This document shows, in pieces, positions 18,326 through 24,868 of a stretch of 64,000 bases of DNA. The DNA is from Oscillospiraceae bacterium (GTDB lineage Bacteria > Bacillota > Clostridia > Oscillospirales > Ruminococcaceae), in contig CAAGJI010000041.1 of NCBI GenBank assembly GCA_900770195.1, positions 124,001-188,000 of the forward strand, written 5' to 3'. The first letter of the stretch is position 1. Every line of letters starts with the position of its first letter. The translations under genes and the position numbers were made by a program. The notes under the pieces are model-generated. The model was not told where the DNA came from. It searched no databases and saw only the letters and a list, made by a program, of their open reading frames with translations.

Positions 18326-19225
18326 ATGATAAGTCTTAAAAATGTTTCAAAAAGCATTGACAATAAAAAAATCATTGACAATATTTCGCTTGAAATACCT
18401 GATGGTTCGTCTTTTGCACTTATAGGATCAAACGGTGCAGGAAAATCAACTCTTCTCAGACTTATAAGCGGAATATACGGTCAGAATAACGGGGAAATTC
18501 TTTTAGACAATGAAAAAATTTATGACAATCCGTCTGTAAAAGAAAAAATATTTTTCATCAATGATGAAACAATTCAATTTCAGGGTTATACTGTAAAAGA
18601 ATTAAAAAATTACTACAAATCATTTTACCCTAACTTTTCAGAAACAGTTTTCAAAAAACTCCTGTCAATAATAAAACTTCCTGAAAATGAAAAAATAAGC
18701 ACATTCTCAAAAGGAATGAAGCGTCAGACGATTGTAATTATCGGACTTGCAGCCTGTACAGAATATCTTCTTCTTGATGAAAGTTTTGATGGTCTTGACC
18801 CTACAATGCGTTTAATCGTTAAGCATATGATATTTGATGCTATGGCTGAAAGAAATTTAACACTTGTGATTTCTTCACATAACTTAAAAGAAATAAGCGA
18901 ACTTTGCGACAACTGTGCACTTATTCACAAAGGCAGACTTGTTTTCCAGAAGGATTTAAGTGATGCCTCTGATATGTTTAAATTGCAGCTTGCATATAAT
19001 GATGAAATCGACATTAAGTCGGAATTTGAAAGGAAAGAAAACGTTAAGGTTTTACACGTTGATAAAAATATGAGTGTATACAGCGTTATAGTTCGTGGTG
19101 ACAGAGAAAAAATTAAAGAAGCAGCGGAAGAAAATAATCCTATAATCTTTGATATTCTTCCTCTTACACTTGAAGAAACCTATATTTATGAAATGGAGGA
19201 AATGGGATATGCAGACTTCGACTAA
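18326..19225 (+). CDS. ABC transporter ATP-binding protein
   Basis: A 299-residue ATPase with Walker A GSNGAGKST (34-42), Walker B YLLLDESFDGLDP and an H-loop near SSHN. The signature motif reads FSKGMKRQ instead of LSGGQ, a variant common in YtrB-type ATPases of this subgroup. About 80 residues follow the H-loop as an extra C-terminal domain. It starts behind TAAGGAGG and overlaps the next gene by 17 bp. Confidence 0.9.
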   Translation: MISLKNVSKSIDNKKIIDNISLEIPDGSSFALIGSNGAGKSTLLRLISGIYGQNNGEILLDNEKIYDNPSVKEKIFFINDETIQFQGYTVKELKNYYKSFYPNFSETVFKKLLSIIKLPENEKISTFSKGMKRQTIVIIGLAACTEYLLLDESFDGLDPTMRLIVKHMIFDAMAERNLTLVISSHNLKEISELCDNCALIHKGRLVFQKDLSDASDMFKLQLAYNDEIDIKSEFERKENVKVLHVDKNMSVYSVIVRGDREKIKEAAEENNPIIFDILPLTLEETYIYEMEEMGYADFD

Positions 19226-21452
19226 GCGAACTCTTAAATATATATCTGAAAATCTGAAACACAACAAACGTCTTTTCCTTATACTTTCATTTCTTATGGG
19301 AATAGGTCTTATAATGGCTTCAGGCAGTGTTTCAGCAGCTTCTCATCTAAGAACAGAAAACAATATGCGGGATATTTTTGAAGGTACAGCTGTTATTGGT
19401 GCAGTAATTTTTATACTTTCAACAGTTGTTTACATTATATCCGCACCTATCCAGATGTTTTCGTATAATCTTGTGCGTTCAAAAACTGATATGGTTTATT
19501 CTTTACCTATAAAGAAAAATAAGCGATTTCTTGCCGATTTGTTTGGCGGACTTATATCAGTTATTATTCCTTATATTTTATTTGGAATTATTGCATCAGC
19601 TGTTTTATCAGTTTCAGTTAACTGGTCTTCTTTCTACATACATATTGAAAACACACCAAGACTTATGTTTACCACTTTTATTTTCGGATTGCTTATATTA
19701 ATTATGGCATATCTGATTGTTTCACTTGTATGTCAGTTTACAGGAACAGTTATTGATGCAATTACTTTTACAGTTCTTACAATTGCGGAAGTTCCTATAG
19801 GCATACTTGCAGTTTCATCGCTTGCAGAACAATACAGCAATTATATGCTGACTGCCGGTACTTACCCTGCTGCATTTTATGGAACTAATCCTGTTGGACT
19901 TCTTATTTTTACATATATGAGATTTTGTTCATTGATTTCAGATAATGACAGCACATTTTCAGATTCAATAATGTTTCCAACATGGTTCCTTCTTTTAACT
20001 TCTGTTATATCAATTATTGTTATATTTGCACTTGCATACCTTGTGCAAAAATTCAGAAAAGCAGAAGATACAGGAAAAAGTATAACTTGCGAACCTGTTT
20101 TCCATATTGAAATGGTAGTTATTTCAATCATTTTCATATTAATCGGATTTTTGATAAACGGAATTTCTGTTGCAATTATTTCATGCATTTTCTTTGCGGC
20201 AATTATTTATGTCTTTGTTAAAAGAGGAAAATTCAAATCAAAAACAATTATAATGAGTGTCGTGGAATTATGCATAGCAGGTGCAATTACTGCATCTTTT
20301 GCAGGTGCTTTAGAGTCAACTGATTCATTTAAATGCGGAGAAAAAATTCCATCTTCTTCATCAGTAAAAAGTATTGATGTTTCACTTGTAAATGAAAGCA
20401 GCAGAAGCGTTAATGTTACATTTGATGAACCTGATAAAGTAAAGAAAATCACTGATTTAAGCAAAAAAGCTCTTGATTTTTCAAATCAGGTAAGAAAAGA
20501 TGAGAACCTTGGAATTACATCAAACAGCATAACATTTTTATTCAATCTTAAATCAGGTTTCAGGAAAGACAGAGTATATTCAGCTTCTCATATAACAGAT
20601 TCAAAAGAAATTTACGACTATATCTATCAGACAGAAGAATATAAAAATGCTGTTGCTGAAAGTGCTAAAGAAGCAATAAAAGAAAACGAATCTTTCTATC
20701 ACGATTATCAGACAAACAAAGAAAATTATCAGAATTATCTGTGTTTTGGTGACGGTGTTCTTACATCACAAGATACTTTTGATTTAAGCAAAGATGTAAC
20801 AGCTGAACTTGAAACACAATTTTATCGTGCTGCACTTAAAGATGTTGAAAACAGAACTCTTGAAGATATTTATCAGAATGATATTTATGTTACAGTAAAC
20901 AATTTTGTTGTTTTGACTTGTGACGAAAATATGATAGATGTACTTAAAAAATACGTTGATATGTCTATTAAAACATCTGATATTCTCAAAGATGAAACTT
21001 TTACAATAATTGACCCTGCTGATTACTATATTTCAAATTATGAGTATTTCTCAGACGACTATTATTCAGAAGATTCTGAATATGAATATAATGGTAATGA
21101 ATACTATGGATATTCATCTGATGAAACAATAGGAAGCGTTGACTGCCATATTAAAGATGCGGCAACTTTCAAAAAAGATAAACAGGAGTATATTTCAAAA
21201 CACGGAAATTATAAAACAAATTATTACTACTACATTAATGTTTCAGAAAATGCAGATAGAAAAGACGGTTTGAAATTTAGTTCATCAAATGAACTTTCAA
21301 AAAATCTTTATAAATTCTATTGCAATAAAGATGACAGAGCAGTTATAGATGATAAAAACGATGAGTATTACATTATGATACTCGAAAACAGTTATACATT
21401 TGTTTTTGTTCCAAAGAATGCGGAAACGGAAGCACTTTATAAATCATTCTAA
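19209..21452 (+). CDS. Large ABC-type membrane protein with extracytoplasmic domain
   Basis: Predicted permease partner of the preceding ATPase. About eight or nine hydrophobic helices lie in the N-terminal 390 residues. A soluble, Tyr/Asp/Ser-rich C-terminal domain of about 350 residues follows and probably faces outside. I place the start at the ATG at 19209, which has GGAGGA at 19195-19200; the frame is open to an upstream ATG at 19149 inside the ATPase gene, which is less likely. That gives 747 residues. I do not recognise the C-terminal domain. The context suggests envelope stress or export. Confidence 0.8.
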   Translation: MQTSTKRTLKYISENLKHNKRLFLILSFLMGIGLIMASGSVSAASHLRTENNMRDIFEGTAVIGAVIFILSTVVYIISAPIQMFSYNLVRSKTDMVYSLPIKKNKRFLADLFGGLISVIIPYILFGIIASAVLSVSVNWSSFYIHIENTPRLMFTTFIFGLLILIMAYLIVSLVCQFTGTVIDAITFTVLTIAEVPIGILAVSSLAEQYSNYMLTAGTYPAAFYGTNPVGLLIFTYMRFCSLISDNDSTFSDSIMFPTWFLLLTSVISIIVIFALAYLVQKFRKAEDTGKSITCEPVFHIEMVVISIIFILIGFLINGISVAIISCIFFAAIIYVFVKRGKFKSKTIIMSVVELCIAGAITASFAGALESTDSFKCGEKIPSSSSVKSIDVSLVNESSRSVNVTFDEPDKVKKITDLSKKALDFSNQVRKDENLGITSNSITFLFNLKSGFRKDRVYSASHITDSKEIYDYIYQTEEYKNAVAESAKEAIKENESFYHDYQTNKENYQNYLCFGDGVLTSQDTFDLSKDVTAELETQFYRAALKDVENRTLEDIYQNDIYVTVNNFVVLTCDENMIDVLKKYVDMSIKTSDILKDETFTIIDPADYYISNYEYFSDDYYSEDSEYEYNGNEYYGYSSDETIGSVDCHIKDAATFKKDKQEYISKHGNYKTNYYYYINVSENADRKDGLKFSSSNELSKNLYKFYCNKDDRAVIDDKNDEYYIMILENSYTFVFVPKNAETEALYKSF

Positions 21453-21493
21453 GTCTATGCCTTTTTAGTTTACTATATACATATAATTCCAAA

Positions 21494-21530
21494 AAAGAGG
21501 AGCGGTTCATTTTGAATCGTTCCTCTTTAC
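21494..21530. terminator. Bidirectional terminator between convergent genes
   Basis: A long imperfect stem (AAAGAGGA at its base, paired with TCCTCTTT) with A and T flanks lies between the membrane-protein gene on the plus strand and the SGNH gene on the minus strand. It can serve both. Confidence 0.8.
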
Positions 21531-21545
21531 TTTTGCTTTTAAATT

Positions 21546-22883
21546 TTACATTTCATATGTGTTGTTAAATACAAGATATTTAAGCAATGCAAGGTCTATA
21601 ACATTTATCTTTCCATCTTTATTCATATCTGAATATGAACTGATTTTAACACCTTCAGTAGCAAGAATAAATTTCTGAAGAGTAACAACATCTGAAACTG
21701 TTATTATATCATCACCATTGACATCACCAAGTGTTTCTGTTTTTGTTGTTGATTCTGTTTCAGTAGTTTCGGTTTCTGTAATTTCTGTTGTTTCAGTCGG
21801 TTTGGCTGATTCTGTTTCAGTAACTTCTGTTGTTTCAGTCGGTTCGGCTGATTCTGTTTCAGTAACTTCTGTTGTTTCAGTCGGTTCGGCTGATTCTGTT
21901 TCAGTAACTTCTGTTGATGTTTCTGTAGACTCAGATGTTTCAGTTTCTGTTACTTCCGTTGTTTCTGTAAATGTTTCAGATGTTGTTTCCGTCGGCTTTT
22001 CTGTTTCGGTTTCAGAAGGAGTCTCTCCTGAAAGATGCTGTTTCATAACGCCTGTCCAGTAGTTTCCCATAAGTTTATAACCTGTATTATTTGGGTGAAC
22101 ACCGTCTTTAAGCTGTGTTTTAACATCTGTTACTGCACTGTTTACATCTGCAAAATGAATATTTTTAACGCCTTCAGACTGAACTTTTTCAACAACTTTT
22201 TTAACTGTGCTGTTGTATTCATCAACTGAATTTTTAACATTTGTTTCAACTTCATCATCGCTGTAACTTGTCTGCCAGTCTGATGAGTGGCGATAATTTG
22301 AAAACCAGCTGTAAACATCTTCCCTGTTAGGGTCAAGGTACGGAATTGTTGTTACAAACAAATCTGAATCAGATGAAATATTTTCAACTATATAATCAAC
22401 AAGTGTTTCAAGTCGTTCATCTGCCTTATCAAGTTCGTGATTGTCTATAACATCATTTGTTCCTATCTGCAAAATAACAACATCAGGTGAATAAACAGTT
22501 AAATAATCACCCTTCTGAACTGTTTCAAGAATACCACTTCTTCCCGAATACTCCTTTATTGCATAACCGCTGTAACCGCAATGTGCTGCATCATACGAAA
22601 AAGTTTCACCTGTTTCCTCATCTGTATATGAGGCATCTCCCCAATTCCAGTTAGGTCCGACCATATCAATTGAATAACCCGCATCTGTTAAATTATGGTA
22701 AAGAAACTTTCTGTATGAACCATCTGTTCCGTATCCGTCTGTGATTGAATCGCCTATGCATAAAACTTTTGTTGTTTTCGAATCTGAATCATTTCCGACT
22801 GCATTTGCCGTATTTACACTCATTCCGCACACAAAAGCCGCTGAAACTGCAAAGGCCGCCATCTTTTTTATATCAAATTTCAT
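21546..22883 (-). CDS. Secreted SGNH/GDSL esterase with dockerin
   Basis: Signal peptide (about residues 1-28, ending near NTANA) followed by an SGNH hydrolase domain. It has block I GDSITDG (44-50, nucleophile Ser46), block III QIGTND, and block V DGVHPN near 265. A Thr/Glu/Ser-rich linker (about 283-375) includes three 14-residue repeats. A type I dockerin (about 385-440) has two Asp/Asn loops (DVNGDDIITVSD and DMNKDGKINVID). Such enzymes commonly deacetylate xylan or other plant polysaccharides, and the dockerin implies attachment to a cohesin scaffold. The exact ester substrate cannot be read. Confidence 0.9.
   Translation of the reverse strand: MKFDIKKMAAFAVSAAFVCGMSVNTANAVGNDSDSKTTKVLCIGDSITDGYGTDGSYRKFLYHNLTDAGYSIDMVGPNWNWGDASYTDEETGETFSYDAAHCGYSGYAIKEYSGRSGILETVQKGDYLTVYSPDVVILQIGTNDVIDNHELDKADERLETLVDYIVENISSDSDLFVTTIPYLDPNREDVYSWFSNYRHSSDWQTSYSDDEVETNVKNSVDEYNSTVKKVVEKVQSEGVKNIHFADVNSAVTDVKTQLKDGVHPNNTGYKLMGNYWTGVMKQHLSGETPSETETEKPTETTSETFTETTEVTETETSESTETSTEVTETESAEPTETTEVTETESAEPTETTEVTETESAKPTETTEITETETTETESTTKTETLGDVNGDDIITVSDVVTLQKFILATEGVKISSYSDMNKDGKINVIDLALLKYLVFNNTYEM
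21779..21914 (-). repeat. Three 42-bp tandem repeats in the SGNH linker
   Basis: Three nearly identical 42-bp units encode the linker motif TETTEVTETESAEP or close variants. They are in-frame and sit between the esterase and dockerin domains, so copy number can change the linker length without breaking the protein. Confidence 0.85.
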
Positions 22884-22985
22884 TTTTTTCGCTCCTTTTT
22901 GTTAATTTAAGTAAATTATATCACATAAAACAAGGGGTGTCAACAGATTTTTTTATAAAAACTTTATTTTTAAGGTGAATTTAAC

Positions 22986-23014
22986 TTGCAATATTTTTTC
23001 TTATGTGGTATAAT
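22986..23014 (+). promoter_or_regulatory. Promoter of gatC-gatA-gatB/aspS
   Basis: TTGCAA (22986-22991), a 17-bp spacer and TATAAT (23009-23014), preceded by TGTGG, give a good sigma-A promoter. The leader before gatC is only about 50 nt and too short for a T-box. Confidence 0.75.
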
Positions 23015-23067
23015 GATAAAGTATTGTTTTATATAAAATAAATTCTAAAGAAAAGAGGAATTGTAAT

Positions 23068-23346
23068 ATGGATTTGCAAATGGTTTCTTATCTTGGCAAA
23101 CTCAGCAAAATAACTTTCACTGATGCTGAAATTGAAGAAATGGCAAAAGATATGACAGACATTATCGAAATAATGGATACTGTTAAGGAAATTGACGTTA
23201 CATATGACGCTCTCGCCGACAATAAAAATGTTTATCTTTATGACCTTCGTAAAGATGAAGCACACGAAAGTATGCCTACTTCAAAGATTCTCCAGAATGC
23301 AAAGAATTCTGAAAATTGCTTCGTTGTTCCAAAGGTAGTTGAATAA
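23068..23346 (+). CDS. gatC: Asp/Glu-tRNA amidotransferase subunit C
   Basis: Small 92-residue subunit that wraps around GatA and GatB and stabilises the GatCAB amidotransferase. The N-terminal LGKLSKITFTDAEIEEMAKDM helix region and the C-terminal DEAHES and NCFVVPKVVE segments are characteristic. First gene of the gatC-gatA-gatB/aspS operon, behind an AAGAGGA ribosome site. Confidence 0.95.
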   Translation: MDLQMVSYLGKLSKITFTDAEIEEMAKDMTDIIEIMDTVKEIDVTYDALADNKNVYLYDLRKDEAHESMPTSKILQNAKNSENCFVVPKVVE

Positions 23347-23357
23347 TAATTTATCTG

Positions 23358-23398
23358 AAAGGAGTTCTTTTATTTAATAAAAGAAATTTGAATATATG
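23358..23398 (+). promoter_or_regulatory. gatA ribosome site separated from its start codon by a hairpin
   Basis: The only ribosome-binding sequence, AAAGGAG (23358-23364), is 31 nt from the gatA ATG (23396), too far to work directly. A perfect 9-bp hairpin with a 3-nt loop (23365-23385) fills most of the gap. If it folds, the effective spacing becomes 10 nt. Confidence 0.65.
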
Positions 23399-24853
23399 GA
23401 AATCAATTCAATGAAAATTTCTGATTTGAGAAAAATGCTTGACAGCAGGGAAATATCTTCTCCGGAACTCACAAAGCTTTATCTCGACAGAATTAAAAAA
23501 TATGATTCAAAACTTGAAAGCTACATAACAGTAACTGAAGATATTGCCCTCAGTCAGGCAGAAAAAGCTCAGGAAATTATCGACAAAGGCGAATCAAAAC
23601 CGCTGACAGGTATCCCTGCTGCAATAAAAGACAATATCTGTACTGAAAATGTTCTTACAACATGTTCTTCAAAAATGCTTGAAAACTTTATTTCTCCATA
23701 CAATGCTACTGTTATGGAAAAACTCAACGCTGAAAATGCTGTTATGCTTGGCAAAGTAAGTATGGACGAATTTGCAATGGGCGGTTCAACACAGACATCT
23801 GCTTTTGCAAAAACAAAAAATCCGTATGACATAACAAAAGTTCCGGGCGGTTCATCAGGCGGAAGTGCCTCAAGCGTTTCAGCTTCTCTTGCAGCCTATG
23901 CACTTGGTTCAGATACAGGCGGATCAATAAGACAGCCTGCTGCATTCTGCGGTGTTACAGGTTTAAAACCAACATACAGCAGAGTTTCAAGATATGGTCT
24001 TATTGCGTTTGCTTCAAGCCTCGACCAGATAGGACCGGTTGCAAACAGTGCAGAAGACTGCGGGATTATTTTAAATGCAATTCAAGGATTTGATCCACAC
24101 GACGGCACATCTTCAAAGCGTGAAATGGATAACGTAAATTCAAAAATAGGTCAGAGCATAAAAGGTATGAAAATTGCCCTTCCTAAGGAATTTTTTGCTG
24201 AAGGTATTGATGATGACGTTAAGGAAATGGTTATGAATGCCGCTGAAACATATAAGAAAATGGGTGCTGAACTTGTTGAATGTTCAATGCCTAGCCTTAA
24301 ATATGCCGTTGCTTCATATTACCTTATTTCATCAGCGGAAGCTGCATCAAATCTTTCAAGATTCGATGGTATTAAATACGGTCACAGAAGCAAAATCGGC
24401 GAAAACTTCAACGAACTTATATCAAATTCAAGACGTGAAGGTTTCGGCAAGGAAGTAAAAAGAAGAATACTCCTCGGCAACTATGCACTTTCAAGCGGTT
24501 ACTATGACGCATACTATGGAAAAGCTATGGCACTTCGTCAGAAAATACGTGGTGAATATGCTGATATATTTGAAAAGTGCGACTGCATTTTAACACCTAC
24601 AACTCCTACTGCTGCATACGGTATAAATGACAACGTTACAGACCCTGTTAAAATGTATCAGGCTGATATTTGCACGGTAACAGTAAATATTGCTTCACTT
24701 CCTGCAATTTCAACACCTTGCGGTTATACAAAAGACGGTATGCCTGTTGGTATGTCAATCATAGGCAGACAGTTTGATGAAGCAACTATCATTCAGACAG
24801 CAGATGCTTTTGAACGTCAGTTCACAAAGAAGCAGCCTGTATCATTTATGTAA
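23396..24853 (+). CDS. gatA: Asp/Glu-tRNA amidotransferase subunit A (amidase)
   Basis: Amidase-signature enzyme that releases ammonia from glutamine for transfer to Asp-tRNA-Asn or Glu-tRNA-Gln. The Ser-cisSer-Lys triad is visible: Lys in AAIKDNI near residue 78, and the glycine/serine-rich VPGGSSGGSASSVSA followed by GSDTGGSIRQPA near 150-180. The length of 485 residues is standard. The start is separated from its ribosome site by a hairpin. The next gene supplies GatB fused to a synthetase. Confidence 0.97.
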   Translation: MEINSMKISDLRKMLDSREISSPELTKLYLDRIKKYDSKLESYITVTEDIALSQAEKAQEIIDKGESKPLTGIPAAIKDNICTENVLTTCSSKMLENFISPYNATVMEKLNAENAVMLGKVSMDEFAMGGSTQTSAFAKTKNPYDITKVPGGSSGGSASSVSASLAAYALGSDTGGSIRQPAAFCGVTGLKPTYSRVSRYGLIAFASSLDQIGPVANSAEDCGIILNAIQGFDPHDGTSSKREMDNVNSKIGQSIKGMKIALPKEFFAEGIDDDVKEMVMNAAETYKKMGAELVECSMPSLKYAVASYYLISSAEAASNLSRFDGIKYGHRSKIGENFNELISNSRREGFGKEVKRRILLGNYALSSGYYDAYYGKAMALRQKIRGEYADIFEKCDCILTPTTPTAAYGINDNVTDPVKMYQADICTVTVNIASLPAISTPCGYTKDGMPVGMSIIGRQFDEATIIQTADAFERQFTKKQPVSFM

Positions 24854-24868
24854 TTTTGGAGGCAAAAT

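Noticed and set aside
21779..21914. CRISPR-like repeats
   Set aside because: The 42-bp units have no spacers and encode a Thr/Glu linker in frame.
21718..22062. 114-codon plus-strand frame opposite the esterase linker
   Set aside because: It is the low-complexity antisense shadow of the Thr/Glu-rich linker repeats and has no ribosome site.
23015..23067. T-box riboswitch before gatC-gatA-gatB/aspRS
   Set aside because: Only about 50 nt lie between the promoter and gatC, too short for a T-box, and no terminator or T-box-like sequence is seen.
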